From Actinoplanes aureus (GTDB taxonomy: Bacteria > Actinomycetota > Actinomycetes > Mycobacteriales > Micromonosporaceae), in assembly GCF_015704865.1 (NCBI RefSeq), contig NZ_JADQTO010000040.1, positions 1 through 64,000 on the forward strand: DNA of 64,000 nt, read 5' to 3'. Position numbers and translations under genes: made by a program. The notes under the pieces were generated by a model. It was given only the letters and a program-made list of their open reading frames with translations. It was not told the DNA's origin and did not search any database. Each line of letters begins with the position of its first letter. Position 1 is the first letter of the stretch. Shown here piece by piece: positions 1 through 7,231 of this stretch.

Positions 1-74
1 CGCTCGTCGTGCACGACACGCGTGATGAGCAGCCGTCGGCCGTGCACGGTCAGTCGGGCGTTACGGTGGGCCAT
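1..74 (-). CDS. IS481-family transposase, N-terminal fragment (cut by window edge)
   Basis: Twenty-four codons are visible, beginning MAHRNARLTVHGRRLL. This is the characteristic N-terminus of actinobacterial IS481 transposases, just before their first helix-turn-helix. The ATG is preceded by a GGAGG Shine-Dalgarno sequence about 5 bases upstream. The rest of the gene, with the second HTH and the DDE integrase core, runs off the left edge, so intactness cannot be judged. The family call rests on recognition of this short N-terminus. Confidence 0.7.
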   Translation of the reverse strand, partial: MAHRNARLTVHGRRLLITRVVHDE

Positions 75-127
75 GAGACCTCCGGTTCCGGTGAAAGCGT
101 CGCAACTTCCACCTCGCCGGAGGTCTC
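75..127 (-). promoter_or_regulatory. inverted repeat masking the transposase ribosome-binding site
   Basis: GAGACCTCCGG (75-85) and CCGGAGGTCTC (117-127) form perfect 11-bp arms around a 31-base loop. On the minus strand the start-proximal arm contains the transposase GGAGG. Transcripts entering from outside the IS would carry both arms and could hide the ribosome-binding site. Transcripts starting inside the loop would not. This logic is known from other insertion sequences; here it is inferred from the arms alone. Confidence 0.5.
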
Positions 128-180
128 TTCACATCTCAAGCAGCCACGCCGCAGTCAACAACGCTCATGGTCATTACATC

Positions 181-250
181 TAGCGCGTGCGCGCGGCCCG
201 GCCATCGGCCGGGCCGCCTTCTTGATTATGTAGAGCAAATTTGGACCAGC
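181..250 (+). repeat. hairpin-containing intergenic repeat, copy 1
   Basis: The unit starts TAGCGCGTGCGCGCGGCC and contains a perfect 11-bp stem (193-203 with 207-217, loop ATC). A CTTGATTA..GAGCA segment and TTTGGACCAG follow. The second copy is at 1761-1826. The stem followed by pyrimidine/T-rich sequence looks like an intrinsic terminator. From here to 723 no convincing gene was seen, apart from the 591 repeat and the Hint-tail repeat. Confidence 0.7.
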
Positions 251-590
251 ACCCTCCCGTGGTCGCTGTCTCCTGCTCGGTGTTCTGGTCGACTTGCCGG
301 CACAGAGGGGTGGCGCGGTGGCGAGGCGGGTGCCCGTCAGGTGCCTGCCCGATGGTGTCGGCGGCTGCGGGGCCGTAGTGGTCTCCGGGGTCAAGGGACG
401 CCCGGAGGGCGGTCGCCGGGCGACGCGTAGCGCCCTTGAGGCCGTAGGGGCGGGCCTCGTACGCTCGCGCCGCCCATAGGTCGTCGTTCGCGGCCTGGGC
501 CGGTTGTCCCAGGAGATGTGTCGACGACGTCCAATGGGCGATCTGCCGCGCCCTTCGATGTGCGGCGGCGTGCGCTGGCGTCTGTCCGTG

Positions 591-613
591 TTGCCGTCAC
601 CGTTGCCGTCAAC
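591..613. repeat. TTGCCGTC direct-repeat element, copy 1
   Basis: Two TTGCCGTC octamers are separated by four bases and followed by AAC. The same arrangement occurs at 1514-1536 and 2739-2761. This copy lies about 45 bp upstream of the first Hint-tail repeat. Confidence 0.6.
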
Positions 614-658
614 CAGGTCCTCGGCCGAGGACCGATACGGTTGCGGTCGATGAAAGTC

Positions 659-759
659 CAGGTCAACGGCATGCCGCCTTAGGTCACTCTCCGTGCTGGC
701 CGTGAACATGCCACACGTACTATGTGCTCGCTGGCAACACCCCGGTCCTCGTACACAAC
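659..759 (+). repeat. Hint-domain tail repeat, copy 1
   Basis: This roughly 100-bp block starts CAGGTCAACGGC and ends with codons for HTYYVLAGNTPVLVHN, the conserved C-terminal end of Hint (pretoxin-HINT) domains. It matches 2807-2908. In both copies the frame leading into HTYY is closed by a TGA at the same place (703-705 here). The block is therefore shared DNA at a module junction rather than an intact Hint domain. Confidence 0.75.
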
Positions 760-1089
760 TGCGGGGGCGGCGAGGTTCCGCATTTCAAGGCTTACCCACA
801 GGAATTTCTGGACCAAGCGGCAAAATATGGAAAGAGCGGCGTTCGTGAACTGCCCGATGGTCGAGTCCGTTTCTATGGTGAGATAGCGGAGGCGCGGACA
901 CCGGGGGAGATGGTTGGCCGTCGCCTCGTTCGGGAGTGGAACCCTGATTCTGGGGCTACCCGTATTTGGCATGAAACCCTGGATCATAGCGGAAACGTTA
1001 GAATCGTTCGCCCTGACGTTGGCGCAACCGGCGGCAACAAGGTTCACTACATGTTCGACGCCGACGGCAACTACACAGGGAGTTGGTAA
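724..1089 (+). CDS. orphan polymorphic-toxin C-terminal module 1
   Basis: The 121-residue reading frame begins inside the end of a Hint domain (LAGNTPVLVHN) and continues into a variable C-terminal domain of about 105 residues. Full-length actinobacterial polymorphic toxins have exactly this Hint-to-toxin junction, but here the secreted N-terminal part is absent. The C-terminal part has conserved-looking motifs (RFYGEIA, GRRLVREW, WHETLDHSG, HYMFDADGNYTGSW). I cannot assign it securely to a named toxin family. The GTG at 724 may not be a real start: no ribosome-binding site precedes it and a TGA closes the frame upstream. The candidate immunity gene begins on the base after its stop. Confidence 0.6.
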   Translation: MLAGNTPVLVHNCGGGEVPHFKAYPQEFLDQAAKYGKSGVRELPDGRVRFYGEIAEARTPGEMVGRRLVREWNPDSGATRIWHETLDHSGNVRIVRPDVGATGGNKVHYMFDADGNYTGSW

Positions 1090-1338
1090 GTGTTGCAGGG
1101 CATTCAACAGCAGGTCAGGAGCAGGATGGTTGCCTTGGTCCTGGGGTCGGTGAGGCGAGAGGAAGTTGCAGACTGGGCTCTGGCGCTGATCAAAGACGAG
1201 TCTGCGGATTACTCGTCAGATGCAACTCTTTGGACTGCGCTCGATCGGCTAGCCGGTGCCGATCTTCAGCAGGGCCCCGGGGTATATCTCCATGACGAGG
1301 AGGATTTCCGCGCCTGGCTAGCGGACCTTGATAATTAG
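1090..1338 (+). CDS. candidate immunity protein for toxin module 1
   Basis: An acidic 82-residue protein starting at the GTG immediately after the toxin stop codon. It has no signal peptide or membrane segment. Motifs are EEVADWAL, LWTALDRLAGADL and a C-terminal DFRAWLADL. Small, acidic, cytoplasmic proteins placed directly 3' of a toxin C-terminus are usually its immunity partner. Function is inferred from position and composition, not from a recognised family. Confidence 0.6.
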   Translation: MLQGIQQQVRSRMVALVLGSVRREEVADWALALIKDESADYSSDATLWTALDRLAGADLQQGPGVYLHDEEDFRAWLADLDN

Positions 1339-1513
1339 TCGACGGGTGCGGAGATGTTTGCGAGCGAATGGCCTCGCCTGACGGCTCCTCGAATACGAGT
1401 TGACGGCGGCTAACGTTTATAACGCTAATGCTCTATGGCCGTCTGCCATGGGCAGTTGAGGTGAACGCGGACCGTGACGGTTGTCTGCACAGGTTGGTGG
1501 CAGTGGGCCTGTG

Positions 1514-1536
1514 TTGCCGTCACGGTTGCCGTCAGC
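1514..1536. repeat. TTGCCGTC direct-repeat element, copy 2
   Basis: Same double TTGCCGTC arrangement as at 591 and 2739. It lies in the gap between the first immunity gene and hairpin repeat copy 2. Confidence 0.6.
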
Positions 1537-1760
1537 ATTGGGCACACATCGATAACTATTGATGTAAGGCATCGGGGCCATGGCGGGTCATTGGGTACTC
1601 GGTGGTCCGCCGCGTCGCGGTGCGGAGTCGCTCCCCGGAACCACTCGCGAAGGGCGGCTGGCGGAGGGTACGCCGGGTCCCGGTTGTCGTAATGCTTCCG
1701 CAGTAGCCCTGATTCACTGGTCTCGGCTTCGCATGGCGTGCGCGCGGGGCCGTAGGCCTG

Positions 1761-1826
1761 TAGCGCGTGCGCGCGGCCCGGCGGTAGCCGGGCCGTCTTG
1801 ATTACGTGAAGCAGTTTGGACCAGCT
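1761..1826 (+). repeat. hairpin-containing intergenic repeat, copy 2
   Basis: This copy matches 181-250: the same TAGCGCGTGCGCGCGGCC start, then a 9-bp stem (1774-1782 with 1787-1795, loop GGTA), then CTTGATTA and TTTGGACCAG. It lies between the first toxin/immunity module and the DUF1778-GNAT pair. It may terminate the first module and also serve as homology for exchange of modules. The gap 1339-1883 holds only this repeat and the 1514 repeat. Confidence 0.7.
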
Positions 1827-1883
1827 GCCGATCCGGTGCCCTTCGACCGGTGGTGTGGCGTACGTTGTGCGTACACTCGGGTC

Positions 1884-2174
1884 GTGGAGGCGAAGGCGGA
1901 GCGGTTGCACCTGCGAGTGGACGCCGCGCAGAAGGCGTTGTTGGAGGCGGCCAGCCAGGCGGCGGGTGCGAGCGTGTCGACGTTCGTGCTCAAAGCCGCG
2001 ACGGAGGCGGCGGCTGACGTGCTGGCTGACCGGCGGGTGTTCGTGCTGGGCGAGGATGCCTGGCAGGTGTTCGACGCTGCGCTGGAGCAGCCGGAGCAGG
2101 AGGTGGCCGGCTTGCGGGAGTTGCTGACCGGTCCGACGGTTCTGGACGCCGAGCCGGATGGGACACGTGGGTGA
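1884..2174 (+). CDS. DUF1778 (TacA-like) antitoxin
   Basis: A 96-residue protein from GTG 1884. RLHLRVDAAQKALLEAASQAAG followed by SVSTFVLKAATEAA is the ribbon-helix-helix and helix region typical of DUF1778 antitoxins. The following segment (VFVLGEDAWQVFDAALEQP) matches the toxin-wrapping tail seen in TacA/AtaR proteins. The stop overlaps the start of the GNAT gene (GTGA), the usual operon order for this class. Such antitoxins bind their own promoter; the region just upstream contains GTAC-GTTGTGC-GTAC, a possible half-site pair. An upstream in-frame start at 1806 exists but adds unrelated sequence. Confidence 0.85.
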   Translation: MEAKAERLHLRVDAAQKALLEAASQAAGASVSTFVLKAATEAAADVLADRRVFVLGEDAWQVFDAALEQPEQEVAGLRELLTGPTVLDAEPDGTRG

Positions 2175-2692
2175 ACCCTCGATTCCTGCCGGTCGAGCCG
2201 CTGACAGCGTCGCACCTGACGGCCGGCTTCGACTGCAGGTCTCCGGCGCAGTCGGTCTGGTTGGTCGAGCACGCCCTGCAGGCGCACCGCGCGGGCCTGT
2301 CCCGGGTGTACGTGGTCGCTGACGCCGACCATCCGGACCGGCGAGTCGTCGGTTACTACGCCCTCGCTGCTGGCAGTGTTGCTCCAGCCGACGCCTCACC
2401 ACGGCTGCGGCAGGGTGCTGGACGCTATCACCAGCCGGTGGTGATCCTGACCCGGCTCGGTGTCGACCACGCTGTCCAGGGTGCCGGCCTCGGCAGAGCC
2501 CTGGTGGTCGACGCGCTACGCCGGATCGCCGCGGCTGCCGAGGTCATCGGAGTGCGGGCGGTACTCATCCACTGTGAATCCGAGGCCGCACGAGACTTCT
2601 ACCTGCGGCTGGCAAAGTTCGAGCCGAGCCCAACCGACCCGATGCACCTGCTGCTGTTGATGAAAGATCTCCGCCGGGCTCTCGCCGGGTAG
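2171..2692 (+). CDS. GNAT-family toxin (TacT/AtaT type)
   Basis: A 173-residue acetyltransferase, paired with the DUF1778 gene and overlapping it by 4 bases. The acetyl-CoA loop is QGAGLG (103-108). A late tyrosine in FYLRLAKF (about residue 144) sits where TacT-type toxins have their catalytic Tyr. In the characterised family these enzymes acetylate the amino group of charged tRNAs and block translation, and the DUF1778 partner neutralises them. Key motifs look intact. The pair lies between the two orphan toxin modules and may stabilise the island. Confidence 0.85.
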   Translation: MNPRFLPVEPLTASHLTAGFDCRSPAQSVWLVEHALQAHRAGLSRVYVVADADHPDRRVVGYYALAAGSVAPADASPRLRQGAGRYHQPVVILTRLGVDHAVQGAGLGRALVVDALRRIAAAAEVIGVRAVLIHCESEAARDFYLRLAKFEPSPTDPMHLLLLMKDLRRALAG

Positions 2693-2738
2693 AACTCGGC
2701 GCGCGGTGGGCGTGGGTGGGCGTGGATGTCTGCCCACG

Positions 2739-2761
2739 TTGCCGTCGGCGTTGCCGTCAAC
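2739..2761. repeat. TTGCCGTC direct-repeat element, copy 3
   Basis: Same double TTGCCGTC arrangement. It sits between the end of the GNAT toxin gene and the second Hint-tail repeat, mirroring the position of copy 1 relative to the first Hint tail. Confidence 0.6.
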
Positions 2762-2806
2762 AGCGAACATTCTCGATACGAGCAGTGCGGGCGTTCGGCG
2801 TAAGCG

Positions 2807-2908
2807 CAGGTCAACGGCGACAAAACGGTAAGTGACTCTCTGTGCTGGGCGTGAACATCCCACACGTACTATGTGCTCGCCGGCAACACCCCGGTACTCG
2901 TGCACAAC
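2807..2908 (+). repeat. Hint-domain tail repeat, copy 2
   Basis: Matches 659-759: CAGGTCAACGGC, a GTGACTCTC..GTGCTGG segment, GTGAACAT, then the HTYYVLAGNTPVLVHN codons. The in-frame TGA is at 2852-2854. It forms the 5' edge of the second toxin module. Confidence 0.75.
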
Positions 2909-3220
2909 ACGGGTCCATGTGGAACCGGCCTCAACAACGCGTCGGCCGGGTTGAGGGGAATCTTCAGCGATGGTGGCGTTCGCGGAAGATCGATCATCGA
3001 TATCCGGTCGCAACTCTTGGACGATGGGTTCGAGCAGGTGCTCGCGAACAACGGGCGGGGCTACCTCTTCCGAAACAGTGCCGGTGAAGAGGTGAGGATC
3101 ATGCGCCGCGAGGGCGGGTGGGATATCCGCGTACGAAATTCACACGGCAACTATCTCGACGAGTTCGGGAACGTGGCTAATCCCATAGACACGCACAATA
3201 TCGAGGTGCGCTCTCGATGA
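2873..3220 (+). CDS. orphan polymorphic-toxin C-terminal module 2
   Basis: Like module 1, the frame begins within the Hint tail (LAGNTPVLVHN) and then diverges completely into a C-terminal domain of about 100 residues. Motifs there are GRGYLFRN, EEVRIMRREGGWDIRVRN and a final THNIEV. No named toxin family is assigned. The upstream frame is interrupted by TGA at 2852. The stop overlaps the next gene by ATGA, which indicates a translationally coupled immunity partner. It lacks any N-terminal delivery domain. Confidence 0.6.
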   Translation: MLAGNTPVLVHNTGPCGTGLNNASAGLRGIFSDGGVRGRSIIDIRSQLLDDGFEQVLANNGRGYLFRNSAGEEVRIMRREGGWDIRVRNSHGNYLDEFGNVANPIDTHNIEVRSR

Positions 3221-3603
3221 GCCGATCGTTGCGGGAGCGGTTAGAAGACTGGAGCAACTTCGAAGAGTGCCTTGTGCACGACGTGCGGCCGATCATGTTC
3301 GGCTTCGGAGTCGACCTGGTCATGAACTACATCTGGAGCGACAGCGGAGTGCGGGAGAAGGTTTTGGAGTCGCCCCGACTCGTGACCTTGCGGATGCTCG
3401 GCGTGGATCATATCTCTTTTGTCGGTGACCTCACCGAGTCCATGAAAGAGAATCCAAAATTGATCAACTGGGGCCTTACGGAGGTGGCTCGCATCGTGCC
3501 CGTCTCCGCATCCTCGGGACTCGGCATCGCAGTTGAATGGGAGGGGCGGCGAAGACTTGAAGTGGGCTTTTCGGAACTGGATATAATCGCATCCGAAACA
3601 TGA
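3217..3603 (+). CDS. candidate immunity protein for toxin module 2
   Basis: A 128-residue soluble protein whose ATG overlaps the toxin stop (ATGA). It is acidic, without signal peptide or membrane segments (N-terminus MSRSLRERLEDWSNFEECLV; C-terminus LEVGFSELDIIASE). Its sequence is unrelated to the first candidate immunity protein, as expected if each toxin has its own antidote. Assigned by position only. It converges on the 3611-4717 gene, with stops 7 bases apart. Confidence 0.6.
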   Translation: MSRSLRERLEDWSNFEECLVHDVRPIMFGFGVDLVMNYIWSDSGVREKVLESPRLVTLRMLGVDHISFVGDLTESMKENPKLINWGLTEVARIVPVSASSGLGIAVEWEGRRRLEVGFSELDIIASET

Positions 3604-3610
3604 ATATCCG

Positions 3611-4717
3611 TCAGCACCGCAACCCCCGGGCCAAGCAGGACGGCGGCGACGTCGGCGGAGACGGCTTATGGAGCCAGAAGACCGAGTTGTCCGGCTCGGG
3701 CCCGCCGGGCGGAGTCTCCGGCGGCGTGTAGATGAGGGCGTTGTTCATCGCGTAGCAGGTCGGTTCAGTGGCGGTGTCCGTCCGCAGGTCCAGGCGGCCT
3801 TCGCCGTTGCGGTCGATCGGGATCGTCATCGTGGTGCGGTATTGCAACTGCGGGCACACGTAGAGGTGGAGGCGGACCGGCTGGTTCGGGGTGAAGCCGC
3901 CGAGATAGACGTTGATCGTCTCGCCTTGAGTGATGAAGTGTTTGAGCCACAAGGTCGGCACGCTGGCACGGCGTACCTCGAACGTCGTGTCGGCGGTCGT
4001 CCGCCCCTGGGCCGCGTGGACCCGGTAGCGGCCGGTCGGGCTGCCCGGGGGCAGCGGGTACTCGACTTCGCTCAGGCTGTCCCAGTATGCCTTGATCGTG
4101 AACGTGCTGGCGGCACCGGTCGAGGTGGTGACGACGACCGTCAGGTCCCGGGAACCGTCGAAGCCCCCGAAGCACAGGATCGGCGCCGTCGGGATCTCCA
4201 CGACCGGCCGCACCCGGATGTGCGGTGGACGGTCGTCATCCATTCCCCCGCAGCGCGGGCCACCGCCGAGGAAGAGGTTCAGTTGCGCGGGCACGCCCTC
4301 CGGCACCGGGTCGTGCTGATCGAGCAAATCGTTCAGATCGGCGGTCTGCGGCGGTGCGGCGGGATCGGACGGGTGGGGTTTCTGCGGCGGGCGGGACGGT
4401 TCGCCACCGGGCCCCGGCGAGCCCGGCCCGGGGGAACCCGGGCGAGCGGAATCCGTCGGCGCCGGACCGGGTACGGCCGCGCGTACCGGATCCAGACCGG
4501 AGCCCGGGTCCGGCGTGGTGGTCGCCGGGCCGGGCGCGACCGGTGTACCGGGTCCTGACGTCGCGGTGGCCGGGGTGGGAAAGGGCGCCGCGGAGACCGA
4601 CGGCACGGTTGCCGGCGGGGCGCCCGTAGGGGCGGTCCCGGCGATCCGGACCGTGATGCCGGCGGCTAGGGCAAGCACGATCCCGGCCGGGATCAAGACG
4701 CGCCGGCGGCGGGTCAC
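3611..4717 (-). CDS. membrane-anchored or secreted proline-rich protein
   Basis: The 368 residues begin with a basic stretch (MTRRRR) and one hydrophobic segment (LIPAGIVLALAAGITV), then about 110 residues rich in Pro, Thr, Ala and Gly that look like a cell-wall-spanning linker. The folded C-terminal half has cysteines and beta-rich segments (LTVVVTTSTGAASTFTIKAYW, ETINVYLGGFTPNQPVRLHLYVCP). The latter resembles Ig-like extracellular domains that modulate Gly-rich turns. Function unknown. Its GTG start overlaps the stop of the HTH-TPR gene upstream (GTGA), so the two are probably co-translated and functionally linked. Confidence 0.75.
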   Translation of the reverse strand: MTRRRRVLIPAGIVLALAAGITVRIAGTAPTGAPPATVPSVSAAPFPTPATATSGPGTPVAPGPATTTPDPGSGLDPVRAAVPGPAPTDSARPGSPGPGSPGPGGEPSRPPQKPHPSDPAAPPQTADLNDLLDQHDPVPEGVPAQLNLFLGGGPRCGGMDDDRPPHIRVRPVVEIPTAPILCFGGFDGSRDLTVVVTTSTGAASTFTIKAYWDSLSEVEYPLPPGSPTGRYRVHAAQGRTTADTTFEVRRASVPTLWLKHFITQGETINVYLGGFTPNQPVRLHLYVCPQLQYRTTMTIPIDRNGEGRLDLRTDTATEPTCYAMNNALIYTPPETPPGGPEPDNSVFWLHKPSPPTSPPSCLARGLRC

Positions 4718-6327
4718 GGCTTGCCGCCGGCCCGGCGGATCCTGGCCTCGACATCCTCGGCCTGGGCGGTCGCGTGCATCGAGAGATAGACGTCCCGCAG
4801 GTTGCGCAGGAAGACCAGCTTGCGGTCGCGGAGGGTGGGCCGGTCGACCTCGATCTGGCCGAGCAGCCCCAGCGCCTCCTCGTACGCCAACGCGGCCTGC
4901 GAGTTGCGCTGCGACCGCCAGGCCCCCAGCGCCTGTCCGGCTCGCGCCTCCGCCGCCAGGCGCATCGCCTGCCGCCCGGCCTCCCCGTGCAGCCCGGCAC
5001 CGGCGTACGCCCGCCGCACCGCCCCGAACTCCGCGTCCGCCGCCGCCCAGTACACGCCGGCATGCAGAAGGCTCAGGCTCTGGTACGTCAGCCCGCGCCC
5101 GAGCCGGGCCTTCATCTCCAGAAGCGTGCTCTCCGGCCGGGCCAGCGCCGTCCCATAGAGCTCCAGCGCCTGCCGCAGTCCCGTCGGATCACCTTGCGAA
5201 TCCGCCCGCAACGCCTCGGCCAGGCCGACCGTGGCCCGCGCGTAGCCGGGTCTCTGCCGCAGTGCCCGCCGGTACAGGTCGGCCGCCTCGGCGAACCGGG
5301 CGGCACGCCCCACCGCGTTACCCAGCATCAGCAGGATCACCTCGCCCCGGGTGGTCCTCGTGATCCCGGACAGTCTCCCGTCGGCCGTGCGGAAGAAGCC
5401 CTCCGCACCGGGGTAGTCGTCGAGCGCGTACCGCCCCAGGCCGCGGACGAACGCGACCACCGCCTCGACGTAGCGGACCGCGTCACCGGCCAGCTGGTGG
5501 TTCACCTCGACGTTGCCGCGGACCACATCGGCCGGCTCGGTGATGCTGATCTCGTGGCGGCCGACGAACTCGGGCGTCTCGCTGAAGACCCGCTCGGTCA
5601 GCACCACGTCGATGGTCATCGTCCACAGCTCGCCCGCCGTGTGCAGCCGTCCGGTGAGGACCACGTCAGCGGCGTGCTCCGCACCGACCTGAGCGAGAGC
5701 CTCCGGACCGGCCCGTTCGACGCCGGACGGCCCGCGCACGGCGACGACCGGCTCCGCACGTGCCCACTGGTTGAGCTCACGTGCCAGCGTGGTCTCCAGC
5801 GCGGGAAGACCGGAGAACGGCACCACGAGGATGTTGAAGAGGCCGCTCATCGGGGTGGGCGCGTGCGTCGGGCCACCCGCTCCGGCCAGGGTCAGCAGCA
5901 GGGTCAGCACGATCAGAGCGGCCACCGGCCGCCACATGCGGCGGCGCGGGGGTGGCGCCGGCCGGACGACGGGATCCTCGACCGGCACCAGCCGCTGCGC
6001 CTGTTCGCTGACCGAGGCGTCCTCCCACGCGCGGCGCCACTGTGGCAGGACCGCGTCGACCTCCGCCTCACGGCCGGCGTTGCGGAGACAGCCGATCACG
6101 TACCCCCGGGTCGTCTCCCAGGTCGGGAGGCGGCGGCCCGCAGCCGCGCTGGAGAGCGATGCGAAGCTGCAGTGCGCCAGCTCGCTCAGTGCCCGGTAGG
6201 TCGGCTGCCCGCACTCCTTGCGCAGGTCACGCAGCCGCGAGGCGAAGTCGACGCGATGCGCCGGCAGCGACGTGTCCAGCGTGGACTCGCGTCTGCCTCG
6301 TCGCGTGGCGTCCCCCGTCTCGGTCAT
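4714..6327 (-). CDS. HTH - transmembrane - TPR protein
   Basis: A 537-residue protein. Residues about 25-85 (FASRLRDLRKECGQPTYRALSELAHCSFASLSSAAAGRRLPTWETTRGYV) match the XRE-like domain typical of actinobacterial signalling proteins. One membrane segment follows near 130-150 (MWRPVAALIVLTLLLTLAGAG). The C-terminal 370 residues include helical repeats of TPR type (AEAADLYRRALRQRPGYARATVGLAEALR). It is probably a sensor or scaffold linking an intracellular HTH domain to an extracytoplasmic TPR domain, cotranscribed with the secreted protein downstream. Ligand and targets are unknown. Confidence 0.75.
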   Translation of the reverse strand: MTETGDATRRGRRESTLDTSLPAHRVDFASRLRDLRKECGQPTYRALSELAHCSFASLSSAAAGRRLPTWETTRGYVIGCLRNAGREAEVDAVLPQWRRAWEDASVSEQAQRLVPVEDPVVRPAPPPRRRMWRPVAALIVLTLLLTLAGAGGPTHAPTPMSGLFNILVVPFSGLPALETTLARELNQWARAEPVVAVRGPSGVERAGPEALAQVGAEHAADVVLTGRLHTAGELWTMTIDVVLTERVFSETPEFVGRHEISITEPADVVRGNVEVNHQLAGDAVRYVEAVVAFVRGLGRYALDDYPGAEGFFRTADGRLSGITRTTRGEVILLMLGNAVGRAARFAEAADLYRRALRQRPGYARATVGLAEALRADSQGDPTGLRQALELYGTALARPESTLLEMKARLGRGLTYQSLSLLHAGVYWAAADAEFGAVRRAYAGAGLHGEAGRQAMRLAAEARAGQALGAWRSQRNSQAALAYEEALGLLGQIEVDRPTLRDRKLVFLRNLRDVYLSMHATAQAEDVEARIRRAGGKP

Positions 6328-6376
6328 CGACTGCCCCCAAAACCGCCGCGCCGGATCGACGAGAGTCTACCCGTCG

Positions 6377-7087
6377 TCATTCGTCTGGAAGGGCCAGCAG
6401 CGGCAGGAAGTCGGCGCGGCGGCATTCGGTCAGCAGCTGTTGCAGCCGGCTGTCGTCCTCGCGGACCGCGCTGCCCTCCATCCGGGCGAAATAGCGCACC
6501 AGGAAGTCTCCGACGATCGCGCTCGATATCCGGTCCGGCGTAGGGCTCACGCCGTCGTCGGCCTCGACGACGAGGAGCAGCAGGTTGGGCACCCGTCCCG
6601 CGCCCGGTGTCAGCTCGGGCAGCAAGTAGGGGATCGGCAGGCGGCGGGCACCGAAGCCGGCGTAGAGCCGCAGCCGCGCGTCGCCATCGCCGTAGTCGCC
6701 GTCGCCCGTGTTCGTGGCGCAGCGTGGGTCCTCGGCCTCGGCGAAGACCACTTCTGGTTCGAGCGTCGCCCGCCAGTGCGGCCCGGCGGCAGCGACGAGC
6801 CGCCGGCCGATGCCTTGGCCGCGCAGGTCGGGCCGCACGGCGAAGTAGCAGAGCAGCGCGGCTCGGATGTCGGCGAACCACTCCAGAAAGAGTGCGCCCA
6901 CCGGCTCTTGATCCGGCGTCATCGCGATCGCCCCGCGTAGCTGGTCGGCGGACAGTACCCGCCTCAGCTTCTCGATGGGCTCGCGCTCGGCGGGCAGGAA
7001 ACTCGGTTCGAGCACCGTGTCGTACAGCCTGCGCAGTGTGCCGGCGTCCGAGTCTCCCGCAAGGAATCGGATCGAGACCTCGACCAC
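6377..7087 (-). CDS. GNAT-family N-acetyltransferase
   Basis: I chose the GTG at 7087 because GGAGGG lies 9 bases upstream and the protein then begins VEVSIRFLAGDSDAGTLRRLYD. Longer in-frame versions to 7201 overlap the divergent nucleoside hydrolase promoter. The acetyl-CoA loop is VRPDLRGQGIGRRLV, a textbook R-x-x-G-x-G. EAEDPRCATN and LYAGFGARRLPIPYL follow, as in single-domain GNATs of unknown substrate. About 236 residues, cytoplasmic. The C-terminal 60 residues are not part of the core fold. Stand-alone gene. Confidence 0.8.
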   Translation of the reverse strand: MVEVSIRFLAGDSDAGTLRRLYDTVLEPSFLPAEREPIEKLRRVLSADQLRGAIAMTPDQEPVGALFLEWFADIRAALLCYFAVRPDLRGQGIGRRLVAAAGPHWRATLEPEVVFAEAEDPRCATNTGDGDYGDGDARLRLYAGFGARRLPIPYLLPELTPGAGRVPNLLLLVVEADDGVSPTPDRISSAIVGDFLVRYFARMEGSAVREDDSRLQQLLTECRRADFLPLLALPDE

Positions 7088-7231
7088 GACGAGTCGCCCT
7101 CCGATCGGCTGGCCAGTGCGGACGTACACCTGGTGTGATCGCCGGTTACGGACATTGCCGGAAGCAGGCGTCGTACCGTCGTCATGGCGCCATCCTCGCA
7201 AGGCTATCGGCGCTGCTCAATGATTGGCATC

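Larger units (their letters stand above)
1..178 (-). mobile_element. end of an IS481-family insertion sequence (rest lies outside window)
   Basis: The transposase start lies inside this stretch. The putative terminal inverted repeat reads TGTAATGACCATGAGCGTTG on the minus strand, so the element would end at about 178. Independent support comes from the repeat beginning at 181 (TAGCGCGTGCGCGCGGCC), which has a second copy at 1761. Homology between the two copies stops at this point, as expected if the IS inserted beside or into the repeat. The other end of the element is not in the window. Confidence 0.65.

Noticed and set aside
155..709. Minus-strand reading VDGNGDGNTD suggesting a calcium-binding or FG-GAP repeat
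   Set aside because: It arises from the double TTGCCGTC repeat; the other two copies do not keep the same peptide in a sensible frame.
4774..6543. 589-codon plus-strand frame over the HTH-TPR gene
   Set aside because: Composition is Arg/Gln/Pro-rich with no domain; shadow of the minus-strand gene.
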